Notes: generated from the letters alone by a model not told the origin. Shown: positions 31,201 to 42,540, counted from the first letter of the stretch. The stretch is DNA of 64,000 bases from Lepiota brunneoincarnata (GCA_023014365.1 JAEBUN010000012.1:1178001-1242000); one strand, 5' to 3'. Made by a program: numbers and translations.

Positions 31201-32294
31201 GTATTTCAAGCCAAGAAGGACCCAGCTAGCAATGTTGTCAAGTACAAGGCTAGGCTTGTCATGCAGGGATTTTTGCAGGTGCCTGGAGTAGATTACTTCA
31301 ACACATTTGCTCCAGTAGCACGTCTGGCATCAATTCGGGCAGTGCTGGCCATTGCAGTGGCAAGGGACATGGAGTTGCACCAGATAGACATAAAGGGTGC
31401 TTACCTAAATAGTCAGCTGAATGACAACAAAGTTGTTTACATGTCACAGCCTCCTGGTTACTGCAACCCCCTACATCCTCACAAGCTCTGCTGCCTCCAA
31501 AAAACTCTCTACAGGCTCAAACAGTCTGGCCGATGATGGTATCAAAAATTATGTGAGATCCTGGTGGACAATCTCAGCTTCACAAGATGTAAAGTCAATC
31601 AGAGTGTGTTTTTTAAAGATACACCTCCCGATCTCACCATCATTCTAGTTCATGTCAATGACTGCACACTAGCAGCCACTACAATTGCTCTAGTTGCCTG
31701 CACAAAGTCCGGAATATCCAGCTTTGTTGAAATTTCGGACTTAGGAGAGCTCCACTGGCTCTTAGGCATTGAGATCAAACAAGACCATGCAAACCGAAAA
31801 ATTTTCATGTCCCAGTGATCCTACATTGACACCTTGCTTTGTTGCTTTGGTTTGGAGGATGCCAAACCACTCAGTGTGCCAATGGACCCATCCACCCACA
31901 TTATGGTCGATGCAGCACCAAAATCAATGGCCAAAATTGCTCAAATGGCCCAAGTTCCTTATCAGGAAGCTGTGGGCACTCTCATGTATGCTGCCCTAGG
32001 CACTTGTCCTGACATTGCATACACCATTCAACACCTTTCCTGCTATTTGAAGAACCCAGGTGAGGCCCACTGGGATGCTGTCAAGCATGTTTTTCACTAC
32101 CTCAGGGGTACTTGCAATTTGTGGCTCACTTATGGAGGCCATGGCCAAGATCTTGCAGGGTACAGTGATGCAGATGGCAACATGGCTGAGGACTGTTGCA
32201 CTACATCTGGCTATGCGCTCATTATCAATGGAGGGGCTGTTTCCTGGAGTGTGAAATGGCAGGAGATAGTCACTCTATCAACAACGGAATCCGA
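28293..32294 (+). pseudogene. Copia-1 gag-pol, decayed, first part
   Basis: From ATG 28293 the reading gives a Copia capsid domain, then the zinc knuckle CHNCGIPGHYAYKC (about 29071-29112), protease (FDSGTSRH, about 29449), and an integrase zinc region and core (SDVWGPAK near 30047, and a later E-bearing region). RT follows (WVFQAKKDP, IDIKGAYLN and the catalytic box HVNDCTLA where Copia-2 has HVDDCTLA), then RNase H (YSDADGNMAED near 32162). Stops interrupt it at least near 28410, 28694, 29482, 30373, 30527, 31535 and 31818. The RT Asp-to-Asn change again removes a catalytic residue. It continues after the nested insertion at 34153. Confidence 0.85.
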
Positions 32295-34152
32295 TGTTGT
32301 GCTGCAAAATCATTTCATTTGTGAAATCACTAGCTAATAAAGTAACTAACTCTCCATTACCAAATAATACCAGTATATGGCCATGGTCAGACACTGGGTG
32401 TGAGAGATTTAGAATACTATCTAAAATATGTGAAGGCGGACATCTCAGAAACAGAACCAGAACACCCAGACAAGTAAAAAGTGATGTTAACTAACTTATT
32501 GGTGACAAGGCTATGGAAGAATGACTCTGGTATGAATGTACCCAAGCATTGTATCTGATACCATGTTAACTAGGATATTAGTTAAGATACTCATGACTGC
32601 ACAAAAGACCCATTTCTTCACCTCTGCCCTAGAAAGCAGACGAGTCACAGCACCTATGTCATCCGGATGGTACCTAGTCATAATAACAGGTCCAGGAGTG
32701 AATCTTGACAAAAGAATGTAGGGATTAGCTAATGCTCTGACAAGAATGTCCCCTTGGAACAGTTCTGATGATATTGAAACCTAAGGGATCGAATGGGGGT
32801 ATCCTAGAGGGTACTCAGGGAAGGATGCCCCCTCATAGAAACAAAAAGAGATCAGAAATGATGAACTAGAAAATGAAGATTGATAAGAATAGAATAAGCT
32901 AATTAATTCTAGTGTTAGTCTACTACCTGAAGACTATGGAAGTGGACTTTAGAACATTAGGGTTGAGAAACTCAGGTGTGGAGAGTCTGAGAATAAAAAC
33001 CAATAGATAAATGTTAGCAAGGAAACTTGCTAACCCAGCTGGCTGTGATATAAATAGCCAGGCACCTAGGGAGCAAGTCCCTGAGAGCAAATTGATGTTG
33101 CTTATATCGGAACTCCTAGAATGATGCTCCCAAATGATGAGGAGACAATAAAATGATGAAGCTGAAGGCTTGTTTCAGGTATACCCATAAGTTAATTGTA
33201 TATTGTTATAAAAACTCATCTGTAAATTACATGGGAGGCCAGAAACCGCTTGCCTATTCCCCCCCCCTGATTGTATGGTCAATTAGGATAGGAATATAAA
33301 GCAATTTTACACAATTTTCTTCAGTCATAGACCACCAGAGACTTAAAGAGTTATACTCTTTAAAACCAGACCCTTTGAAATGTTTGAGACATTGACAGAC
33401 TCTTCTGCTTGACTTGAGAACTGAATACAAGTTGCTACGACTCTTCTGTTCTTAAGTAGAAAGTTCACTAACTTCCATTTCTTTGGGTTCCTCTTAGAGG
33501 CCTTGCCTCAGAAGTATACCATTGAATTGTAGAGCTGTTTAATTGAGAAGTGAACATAGTATGCTAGGGCCCGTTGAAAACACTGTCCACTGGGTCTATC
33601 TAGTTTAAAGATACTTACTGCAGGAGCTCACTAGAAGCCTGTCTCGCTGAGTAGTATAAAGTTTTATTGCCTTGTTCAGAAGCTGTAGTGCACTAGGGCC
33701 CATTAGATAATGCCGTCCGCTAGGCCTACTAGCTTAAAGACACTTACTGCAGGAGCTTGTCAAAAGCCTGTCTCGCTGGGTAGTGTAAATTTACAGTATT
33801 GTCAAGAGACAAGGACGTAGTATGCTAGGGCCCGTTAGAACACATTGTCTGCTAGGTCTACAGAGGTTCACTGATTGCAAAAGCTTGCGTTTTGCCTGAC
33901 TTATTGAATTGTGAAGATATTAGTTAACATATTATATAGTAATGACTGTCAAAGTTCCCATTGTATTCAGATAGGACAACTATCTATCTAGTTGGAGACT
34001 AAGAGAATAACTTACCAAGACCCTAAAAACACTAGAATTGAATATATTTCTGGAGATCTGTGACAACCTCTCCCCCACAAACTTATAAAGTCAGAATTAG
34101 CAAACCTGTTAACAAACTTTGTTTTCCATCTTGTAAAGTAATCTGCATTTCA
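32295..34152 (+). repeat. 1.86-kb non-coding LTR-like insertion with internal repeats
   Basis: Begins TGTTGTGCTG and ends TGCATTTCA. The flanks are CCGA (32291-32294) and CTGA (34153-34156), one CpG transition apart, and removing it restores the Copia RNase H reading. It has no credible coding sequence. A TATA-like GATATAAATAG (near 33048) and an AATAAAATG signal (near 33147) suggest a promoter and poly(A) site of one long solo LTR. Three diverged repeats with TGCTAGGGCCC / GGGCCCATT cores lie at about 33565-33660, 33690-33790 and 33820-33900. Confidence 0.6.
33562..33905 (+). repeat. Three diverged tandem-like repeats
   Basis: Each unit carries CTAGGGCCC(G/A)TT, then a (G/T)C(C/T)(G/A)CT(A/G)GG(T/C)CTA block, then ACTGCAGGAGCT in the first two, then GCCTG(T/A)CT. 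Units start about 128-135 bp apart. Confidence 0.6.
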
Positions 34153-34485
34153 CTGAGTACATAGCAGCAACCCATGCAGCTAAAGAGATTCTTTGGCTGT
34201 GCTCCCTTATTTCACAGGTTTTTGGAACCCCCCTCCCTACCACCACTCTCTTTTCGGACAACCAGTCTGCAATTGCACTTGCGAAGGACCATCAATATCA
34301 CATGAGAACAAAACACATTGACATATGATACCACTTTATTTGATGGGTTGTCGACAAGGGCAAATTACAGCTAATTTATTGCCTTACCAAAGAAATGATC
34401 ACTGATGTTTTTACGAAAGCTCTCACATTGCCAAAAGTCAAGCACTTCACTTGAGAACTTGGCCTGTCCTTGGCTTGAGGGGGAG
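34153..34485 (+). pseudogene. Copia-1 pol, C-terminal end (RNase H)
   Basis: Resumes with YIAATHAAKEILWL and SDNQSAIALAKD, the RNase H end of Copia pol, with stops near 34327 and 34450. It ends at the GGCTTGAGGGGGAG polypurine tract. Confidence 0.8.
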
Positions 34486-34504
34486 TGTTGGATTTATTCC
34501 TACA
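34486..34504 (+). repeat. Collapsed 3' LTR of Copia-1 (19 bp)
   Basis: Only the first and last bases of the 342-bp LTR remain (TGTTGGATT joined to TATTCCTACA), directly followed by the TCAGT duplication. Confidence 0.8.
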
Positions 34505-34509
34505 TCAGT

Positions 34510-34942
34510 TTCCATACCTGTACTGGTTTCCATTCCATTCATAATCTGTTCATAATCTGTTTGTAACTATATCAGTCTCTGCTTCACTCCGCATGTAGTC
34601 AGTACAAGTCATAGTTTGTAAGGCCAGTAGTATATATACCATAGGTACTTGGCTTGTACTCTTCAGTCTGATAATCAAATCAAGCAGCAGACCAGCTCCC
34701 TGTTCCATATTCTCTCCTCTCTTCTGCCTTGCTCCACTTCAGCCCTGATCTCCTAAAATATGGACTTAGACAGTAGGAGGGCACAGCACATAAGCTGAGG
34801 CTGCAAGTCTAATACCCTGCCTGAAGTACTCCACCTCGGTCCTGAAGTCTACGTACTGACTTTGCCCTGTCCCCTGGCTACCTTATATCAAGGACACCAC
34901 CCTGACCCCCTGCTTTGGTCCTGATCCACACTGGCTCTAACA
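34510..34942 (+). repeat. Old Gypsy-A 3' LTR, second piece
   Basis: Continues from TTCCATACCTG to GGCTCTAACA, followed by the CAGTG duplication. Confidence 0.88.
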
Positions 34943-34947
34943 CAGTG

Positions 34948-35151
34948 GCACAATGCCCCTCTTGTCCTCTAGCATAGTTCTCATCTCCATTTCTGTAGAT
35001 ACCCATTCTTCTTCCTTCACGATGTATTCTAGTAGTCATAGCTAATTGTCCTCTAGGTAGTATAAAGCTCAGGTGCTCATGCACCCTAGTTAGTTAGTTC
35101 TTTGGACCCACTTCTTGTCTCAATCTTTTTTTTTCTTTTCTCTCACTCTTT
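34948..35151 (+). repeat. Gypsy-B 3' LTR, second piece
   Basis: Follows the CAGTG duplication. A pyrimidine-rich run near 35128-35151 resembles the CT tract of the solo LTR at 25891. It is cut at TCTTT (35147-35151) by Copia-2. Confidence 0.6.
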
Positions 35152-35456
35152 TGTAGAATAACTAAGTCTCAGTAGCTCGTAACACAAGTACTATATATTC
35201 TATACCTGTAAAATAACTAGGTCTAACATAGGCATAAGTATCATAGTGGGGAAAACATGAGAAGACTCTACTCACCCCAGTAGCTTGTAATGCAAGTACT
35301 GAGGTGTCTAATGGCAGGCTGGTAGGTATATACACTACCAACGAATATCCATAAATGGGCGGAAACATGCCCAGTCTCAACAAACAATGTACAAACAAAA
35401 GAATCCCTAAACAGGATATGTCGTGGAAAGCTCGACATGAGCTTGCTAGCTCAACA
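35152..35456 (-). repeat. 3' LTR of Copia-2 with a 55-bp extra segment (305 bp)
   Basis: The last 250 bp (35207-35456) match the 5' LTR. The extra 55 bp at the outer edge repeats the TGTAGAATAACTA terminus, and the true boundary at 35152 is fixed by the TCTTT duplication. Confidence 0.75.
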
Positions 35457-35464
35457 CTCCCCCT

Positions 35465-37750
35465 CAAGCCATGACAAGTCCGAGGGCCTGAGCAAAATGC
35501 TTGACTTTAGGTGAAGGTAACGCCTTTGTAAACACATCAGCAATCATTTCATGTATGGGGCAGTATACAAGCCTCAGCTTGCCCTCCTCGATCACCCATC
35601 GAATGAAGTGGTATCAGACATCAATATGCTTCATCCAGGCATGGTACTGGTGGTCCTTTGTGAGGGCAATGGCCAACTGGTTGTCAGAGTGAAGTGTTGT
35701 GGGGGTGGGGTCTTCTGCAAAGACCTGGGAGATGAGGGAGTGAAGCCATAGGGCTTCCTTGGCTGCATGTGTCACCACCACATATTTGGACTCTGTAGTG
35801 GACAGGATAGCTAGCTCTTGATGCTTTGCACTCCAGGAGACAGCACCGCCATTGATGAGAAATGCATACCTGGATGTGGCCCTCCTATCTTTGGCCATAT
35901 TTCCATCTGCATCTGTGTATCCCTCTAGACTCCCCCTAGAACCTCCATATGTGAGTTTTAGCCCTTGTGTGCCCTTGAGATAGCGAAAAATTCGCTTTAC
36001 GGCCTCCCAGTGAGCAGGGCCTGGGTTCCTGGAGAATTTTGAGACAACCTGCACAGTGTATGCAATATCTGGCCTTGTGCCAATCGCTGCATACATTAGC
36101 ATGCCCACAGCCTCCTGGTATGGGATTCTGGCCATAAATGTGATCTTGGCAGTCGTTTTTGGGCTATGTTCTGAGGTAAGTTGTGTGGAGGGGTCCATGG
36201 GGATTGTCACTGGTTTTTGGTCTTTGAAACCAAAACGGCAGAGCAAGGACTCTATGTAGGAGTCCTGGGACATGCTGAGGGTGTTTTGCTTGTGTACGTG
36301 AGCTATCCGGATGCTTAGTAGCCAGTGGATTTCGCCCAAGTCAGTGATCTCCACATATTCGGAGATTCTTGTCTTCAGCCAGATAATGAGAGTGATATTG
36401 GTGGCTGCGAGAGTGCAGTCATCAACATGAACAGTGGGGATGGTGAGGTCTGGCTCATCGTGTTTGAAGAAGACACACTGGTCAACTTCACAGCATGTGA
36501 AATCAAGGTTGCTGACCAGGATCTCACATAATTGTTGATACCATTGACAACCTGACTGTTTTAGGCCATAAAGGGTCTTCCTCAACTTGCACACTTTCAT
36601 GGGGTGTGCAGGATCCTCAAATCCAGGTGGCTGGCACATATATATGGTCTCGTCCTTGCTGAGGACACCATTCAGGTATGCTCCCTTTATGTCAATCTGG
36701 TGGATCTCCATGTCTCAATCTGCTGCAATTGCCAGGATTGTTCTGATCAATGGGAGCTTAGCAACAGGTGCAGACATATCAAAATAGTCCACACCAGGGA
36801 CTTGGGAGAAGCCTTGTATTTGACCACGTTCCCACTGGCATCCTTCTTGGCCTTGAAGACCCACTTGGATCCAACCTCATTTATGCCCTCTGGGGCATCC
36901 ACTAGCTCCCAGGTTCCTGCTTTCTGGAGTGTGTTGAGCTCCTTGTGAATTGCTTGCTTCCATAGGTGCCAGTCTGCTCATTTTTCAAGCTTCTTTTAGG
37001 TTTTGAGGCTCTAGTGCCTCAGCCTCTGCCATCTCTGCAGCGAAAACGTGGACTTCCTCCCACTCATTTGCCTCTACAGCTATGACTGCACAACCTTCTT
37101 GAAGGTCTCAAGCTTTCTGGCTTGGCATTCAAGTACATTGGGGACAGGGTGTATGGTGGGCATTTTCAGCAGTGTCTGGTTGCTCTATATGTTTTGTTGA
37201 GGAGTTTTCTGGGGCTGGGGCTTGGGATGTCGCTGTCGCATTTGTTGTCGCAGCAGGTATGTTTGCCTCTGCAGTCTCATTTGCTAGTGTTGATGTCACT
37301 CTCTTCCCCTCAAGACTAGCAGTGGCAACATGGCCCTTTATATATCAAATATTTTGCTTGATGGACACTTTTCAAGTGTCAGGCCACCAAATTCGTACAC
37401 TGTTGCTGGTCTCATCAAAACCCAGCCATTGTCCCTCCTTTGCCCTTGCTGACAGCTTGTTACGATCCTCTACTCGCACCCACACCTTCTCTCCAAACTC
37501 ATGGACCTCTGACATGTCAGGTTTATGACTGTGAACTATTTCATATGGTGTCTTTCCATTGAGGGCCCTTGTACTGGTTCGGTTTATGAGCCAGATCGCG
37601 TGTTTGGCTGCCTCACCCCATAGATACTAGGGAAGCTTGCTTGCATGGAGGAGTGCTCAGACACGCTTGAGGATGGTCTGATTTTGCTGTTCTGCTACAC
37701 CATTGTGTTGTGGAGTGTCATGGACAGTGAGCTTTTGCTTAGTCCCTCGC
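35465..37750 (-). pseudogene. Copia-2 pol: integrase end, RT and RNase H
   Basis: Minus-strand reading gives the integrase tail (LTVHDTPQHNGVAEQ, near 37735-37680, then GEKVWVRVEDRN), then RT with IDIKGAYLNG, the catalytic HVDDCTLA and LSIRIAHVH, and RNase H with TDADGNMAKDRR and SDNQLAIALTKDHQ. The stretch 35614-36711 is open for 365 codons and keeps both Asp of the RT box. Upstream parts contain stops (near 37640, 37625 and 37370). A TGA at about 36713 separates the open stretch from the rest of the RT. Confidence 0.85.
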
Positions 37751-37754
37751 AATT

Positions 37755-38347
37755 TCAAATACTCTTTGAATTTGCAAGTTGGAAGGGAAGTGATTGAAGT
37801 ATTGTGCTTTGGTAGTCATCATCATTGATTGTTATTCCCTTCATGTACAGCTCTGCTCTCCTGGTCCTCAGGTCATTTAGGAACATCCTAACATCACCAT
37901 CCTTGGGACATCTGGACTCCAAAAACTTGGCCCACATCTCCATTTGGTTGAAAGCCCCTTGGTATGTGAATTCTTGTACTATGGCATCCCAGACTTCCTT
38001 GACATAGTCAAAACTCTCTGTCATTATCAGGATAGAGTCTGGTAAATGTTGTGACAGCAGGGAACACACTATGTCCTCATTTCTGTCCCATTCTCGGATG
38101 TCTGCATCTGTTCCTACAGGGACTGTGGGGTAGTGCTCTTTGCTTTGTCTTTGTCGATGGATGGGGTACCAGGAGGGGTGGTGGATGAAGTGGTAAGGGT
38201 GGGATGTGGCTTGCTTCCATCAAAGTGACTCCATAGTCCTTTTCCATGTATGACGGTATGGAAACACACAGAGAATATTAGCCAGTTTGTGCCTTGGGGG
38301 TCAAGGGGTGGTACAGAGGTGGAGAGGTTGTCGTTTATGGTGTTCAT
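37755..38347 (-). pseudogene. Copia-2 gag, truncated
   Basis: Starts MNTINDNLS at 38347, collinear with Copia-1 Gag (GKGLWSHFDG against GKGL-GHFNG). It passes one or two stops near 38110, continues as TFTYQGAFNQMEMW-like capsid sequence, and ends at LPFQLANS, where the internal deletion begins. Confidence 0.75.
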
Positions 38348-38407
38348 GTTGTGTATGACGCATTGTAATGAGTGTTAGAAGAATTTTTTGGGTTGGGGCC
38401 CATAACC

Positions 38408-38657
38408 TGTAGAATAACTAAGTCTAACATAGGCATAAGTATCATAGTGGGAAAAACATGAGAAGACTCTACTCACCTCAGTAGCTCGTAACGTGAGTAC
38501 TGAGGTGTCTAATGGCAGGCCGGTAGGTATATACACTACTGACAAATATCCATAAATGGGTGGAAACATGCCCAGTCTCAACAAACAATGTACAAACAAA
38601 AAAATCCCTAAATGGGATATGTCGCGGAAAGCTCAACATGAGCTTGCTAGCTCAACA
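38408..38657 (-). repeat. 5' LTR of Copia-2 (250 bp)
   Basis: Minus-strand TGTTGAGCTAGCAAGC...GTTATTCTACA, followed by the conserved GGTTATGGGCCCC primer-binding candidate. Confidence 0.88.
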
Positions 38658-38662
38658 TCTTT

Positions 38663-38762
38663 TGTATCTCAAACCCACTGTCCTTATACATCTAGATATC
38701 ACACTCATTTATCCCTTCCTTTTTGCTCCTGACAGACTTGAGCCCTGGTGACCATTTCATCA
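38663..38762 (+). repeat. Gypsy-B 3' LTR, last piece
   Basis: Follows the TCTTT duplication and ends GGTGACCATTTCATCA, similar to the end of the solo LTR at 25891-26198. Confidence 0.55.
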
Positions 38763-39052
38763 GTCCCACTTGTCCCTTTCTTTACCTTAGTCATGAACAT
38801 GACTTATTGATCTTCATCATGCTTATGCTGAACTCATGCTTGTAGACCTTTATTCTTACATGAACATAGTGAATCATATACATCACTGATGACTGCAGTC
38901 ATTAATGGGCAAATGGCACATCAAACTCAAGATTATGCATGACTAGGCACAAGTTATAGAGTATGTCACAAGCACAGAAACATCATCAGCAACCTAAACA
39001 AGAAGGTGGACTATTTTTATCACCTTGGGCTTGTCATGGCTTGAAGGGGGAG

Positions 39053-39167
39053 TGTTGAGCTTGCAAGCTCATGTCAAGCTGTTTTGCTGCAACACACCAT
39101 TTTCAGATATTCACTTTGTCAAATAAAGTGACAGATCACTTATTAGTTAGTAACAAATTATGATATA
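39053..39167 (+). repeat. Copia-3 3' LTR, first piece
   Basis: TGTTGAGCTTGCAAGCTCAT is close to the Copia-2 LTR start. It is cut at TATA by Gypsy-C. Confidence 0.6.
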
Positions 39168-39568
39168 TGTGGGGTGAAGGGTGTGAGTTCGAAGGGGTAG
39201 TAGTCAACAATGGGAGATTTGAATATGAGTTTTTTTTAGTGAGTGAACTTCGAGATGAACAAAGGGTAAATTTGATGGTTAACTACATGAGTACAAGCTG
39301 ATTATATAGCTATGAGAGGCGCCTAAGCACCGGACAAGCAAGAAATAACAAAAGACCTATTCTACGGTCTAAGCTAAGTCCAATCTGTGAGACCCATCAA
39401 GGCAGCGGTCTTATTGACTGGGTCTGTGTCTAAGCAAGATGAAAGGAATAACTAACTACAAGTCCAAGAGCGTGTTTTATAAGTCCAAGCACGTGTTCTG
39501 TGCTGCCATGTCACCGTCGCCAAGTCACTGTGGGTCCATGCTCAGGTAGCCACAGTGCTACCCCCACA
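39168..39568 (-). repeat. 3' LTR of Gypsy-C (401 bp)
   Basis: Direct repeat of 45410-45810 with a few percent differences by eye, mostly transitions. Confidence 0.88.
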
Positions 39569-39710
39569 CCTCCCCCTTACTTTCTGAATGCAACTGTCCT
39601 CAGTTGTCGTCCAATTCCTTCAACTCTTCCATCCTGATGTCCTCCTTGTCCACAACCTTCTCCAACTCCTCCGGATCAATGAACTCTGTAACCAGCAAGT
39701 GATTGCAAGA

Positions 39711-42540
39711 TCAAGGGAAATAAGGGATGAGACAGAATGCTGCAAATTTGAGCTTTGAGACCGTGCCATTCACCTCGGCTAGTATGTAGGCACCACTGTT
39801 GAGACGTTTGACCACCAGCATAGGACCAAAATAACGCGGCTTGCACTTGCAACCGAGCTCCGGTTCATTGCATTTATTAAGAACCAGCACAAGGGATCCA
39901 GGCTTGAAGTCGTAGTCCACAATCCTACCCTTGTTTTGCCTAGCGAAGTCATGCATGGACTGATAATGTGCCACCAAGACCCGATCTTCGAGTTCCTTAA
40001 AGTTGCTATCTCATTTCTCAAGGGTCCGAGCACGTATTGCAAGGAGCTGCAAGTTGGAGAGCTTGTGGGTGATGTGAGGGGTAAGGAATGTAGCCTCAGT
40101 GATGTCGAAGGGGAGAAGGGGTTCAATTCCATGGGTTGCATAGTAAGGAGTCATGCCAGTAGCCTTGCGAGTGGTAACATGATCAGCCCAAAAGATGTAG
40201 GGGGCATGTTCATACCATTTCCGAGCATCGCCATTGCAGGCCTTGACTAGAGCATCCTGAATCATCCTATGAGTTGTTTCTACCATGCCATTGGATTAGG
40301 AGTTGTAAGCAGAGATTCAAATATGGCAGATATGGTACTTAGCAGCCAGCCAGTCGAGTGCAGCTACAAAAGGTGCTCCATTGTCCATAACAATCTTGTC
40401 CAGCCCTCCCCAACAGCACAAGACTTCCTCAAAGATGAACGATCCAAGTGTGTGGCTGGTTTCTCAAGTCAGGGCACACCATTCCGGCCATCCAGTGAGG
40501 CTACAGTGAGCTTGGATGATATACTTGAAGCCGTGAGAGGGGGGCATATGCATAGTGTCAACATAGGCTTTCTGGAAGAGTGCTGCTGGGTGTTGTACAG
40601 TAGGGGGGATGACAACTTGCTGCATGGATCAAATCTGGCATTGGTGGCATGATTGGAGGTACCATCGTAAGTCTTGGTCCAGGTTCGGCCAGTAAAATCG
40701 GTCACCCAGGGTTCATCGTGTTGCGTAAAAGCCCTTGTGACCTAAGCGATCATGTGTCTTGATCAACAATCGATAACGGTTGGATGCCCCCATGATGACC
40801 TGGCAATGTTGTCCACTGTACTCCTTCCTCCACAACTTGTTCCCACTGATGAAAAACTTGCCTGCATGACAGAGAAAAGCCTTTTTGGCCTTGTCGGTGA
40901 GTCCCTGTGGCATTTTCATCATCTCCAGAAAGGTTTTGACTTTCCCCAGCTCTTCATCCCAGTCCCTAGTTTGATTGTCATACCACTCCAGATACCCACC
41001 CAGTCCATCCTCCTCCCCAGTTCTTCTGCCAATGGCATCCTCGTCATTCCCCTGCTCCATCATCATGACCCCCACTGTCCCACCCCTACCAACTGATCCC
41101 ACCACCCAAATTCCACAACCCAGCACCTCATCCACCCAGTCCTCTGCCTCCTCAATCCCCTCTCCTTCCTCCTTGCCCTCATCTTCTGCCACTCTCCTTC
41201 TGGACAACCCATCTGGACCCTTATGCTTGGCCCCCAGAAACTTGAAGTCAAACATCAAGATCACCAAGATCCATTGATTCATCGCTGCATTGGGGTGAAT
41301 ATCTGGCTTGTTGAGCATCCCCTTGATATACTGTGCATCCACTTCAACCACCAGGTTCTGGGCACCAATAATCCAGAGCTTTGTCGCATTTAGGGTGCAA
41401 AACAGTCCATAGAGCTCGAGTTTTGCCTGTGAGTACCACGAGATCCGGTCATTCCATGCAATTGATCCAAAACATGCAGGTCTCCGTCATCCCTCCACAT
41501 CGAGCTGTGCCAAGATGAAACCAACTGCAATAATAGAAGTGTCAACGGACAGAATAATGTTGAAGGGGAGGGAATGATCAATCAGCTGTATCACTTCACA
41601 CCTTGCAACCCTCTCCTTCACCTCCTCCATAGCCTTTCTCTGCTTGTCTTCCCACTGAAACTCCCCCTTTGTCACCCTCGTCAACTTTGTCAATGGGTTG
41701 CATACTTCTGCAAAGTTTTGAATCCAGTTCCGCACTGTCCCAGCCATACCCAGAAAGCCTCGCACTTCTGAGACATTCCTACACTCAGGCCACTTCAAGA
41801 CCTTCCCCACCGTGGTTGCATCTGGCTCCTGTCCTCTGTATATGCACAACCTCCCAACCACCACTATTTCTGGCAAGCAAAGTTGAAGCTTCTTCGCCGA
41901 TACTGTAGCACCTGCATGTTTGAGCTGGTAGAGTACTCTATTGAGATCCATCACATGCTCCCAGACAAAACATCAAATCCCTGAATTTGCTGGGATTGTC
42001 TCGTAAGTGCCATCTGTATGTTCATAGTGCATCTTCAGCCCTAACACGGTGACATCATCCAGAAAGTTTGGTGCCTTATCTGTCTCATCTTGCAGGATGA
42101 ATGCAACATCATTGTGAAAAATCCTGACAGAACCTGTCCATCCCTGCGGAAGTACTGTAAGTTGCATGGTCCCAAGTGGAGTATCAAATGTTGTGTAATC
42201 ATGAGACCCTTCAGCTAGCGTGCAGTGGTCATAGCCCACAAAGAGGTCAAGTCCAGAATAAATCACCCATGCTGAGCACTGTTTGGCATAGAGATACACA
42301 AGAGATGGTTCCTGCAAGTTGCAAATGGTGATAGCATTGAGGGGAGTAAGATTGTGGACAATGCACACATTGCCATCCTTTTTGGCCACTGTGAACCACT
42401 GGTGTTGGTAGGAACTGTAGGATGATTCATACTCCTGTTTCAACTTTCTGTTTAATGAGGCTGATGACCTTGTCACAAATATCAGGAGGAATCAGCAGTG
42501 ATTTTTGGGTCCAAGGAACATGCTCAATGACTGGAATCTT
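39711..42540 (-). pseudogene. Gypsy-C pol: RT, RNase H, integrase
   Basis: Minus-strand reading: RT (QHQWFTVAKKDG, DLFVGYDH, then NFLDD at about 42060) and RNase H (SVDTSIIAVGFILAQ, about 41540). A linker rich in Glu and Gly is followed by the integrase zinc region (HDRLGHKGFY, about 40720-40760) and a decayed core (40286-40660). The C-terminal module has PRYFGPMLVV (about 39830) and KLKFAAFCLIPY. Stops near 41950, 41485, 40712, 40460, 40290 and 40010 break it. No chromodomain was seen. Confidence 0.8.

Larger units (their letters stand above)
27917..34504 (+). mobile_element. Ty1/Copia element 'Copia-1', decayed, with a collapsed 3' LTR
   Basis: Flanked by TCAGT (27912-27916 and 34505-34509). 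The 5' LTR is 27917-28258 (342 bp). The region after it starts GGTTATGGGCCCCAAC, shared with Copia-2, and is the likely primer-binding site. Gag-protease-integrase-RT-RNase H order confirms Copia. The 3' end is GGCTTGAGGGGGAG followed by only 19 bp of LTR (34486-34504). A 1.86-kb element interrupts the RNase H. Confidence 0.9.
10602..34942 (+). mobile_element. Old CpG-depleted Ty3/Gypsy chromovirus 'old Gypsy-A', host to five insertions
   Basis: The element is bounded by the 5-bp duplication CAGTG (10597-10601 and 34943-34947). With the insertions removed it has a 5' LTR (10602-10968, 11625-11676, 13101-13343), gag (13397-14799), pol (14793-16099 and 23975-26825), an antisense-gene remnant (26885-27590) and a 3' LTR (27688-27916 and 34510-34942). 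It is the same family as the intact element at 16100-23974. By eye, nearly all differences between them turn CG into TG or CA. Confidence 0.9.
35152..38657 (-). mobile_element. Ty1/Copia element 'Copia-2', minus strand, internally deleted
   Basis: Flanked by TCTTT (35147-35151 and 38658-38662). Minus-strand order: 5' LTR (38408-38657), GGTTATGGGCCCCAAC, gag start, then a jump straight to the end of integrase, then RT and RNase H, the CTTGAGGGGGAG tract and the 3' LTR (35152-35456). The knuckle, protease and most of the integrase are missing compared with Copia-1. It still has a 365-codon open RT/RNase H stretch. Confidence 0.88.
3720..38762 (+). mobile_element. Ty3/Gypsy element 'Gypsy-B', 5' eroded, split by four younger insertions
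   Basis: Coding remnants at 3720-4170, 5780-7116 and 8723-10420 are one pol gene interrupted by two Tc1 transposons. The 3' LTR can be followed as 10491-10601, 34948-35151 and 38663-38762 once the old Gypsy-A (TSD CAGTG) and Copia-2 (TSD TCTTT) are taken out. That gives about 415 bp beginning TGTGAGGGAGG and ending CATTTCATCA. Gypsy-C at 39168-45810 is a relative: the pre-RT, RT, RNase H and integrase segments align by eye. No gag or 5' LTR was recognised. Confidence 0.75.

Noticed and set aside
33562..33905. Possible CRISPR-like or satellite array
   Set aside because: Only three diverged units, with no constant spacer length, inside an LTR-like insertion of a eukaryotic genome.
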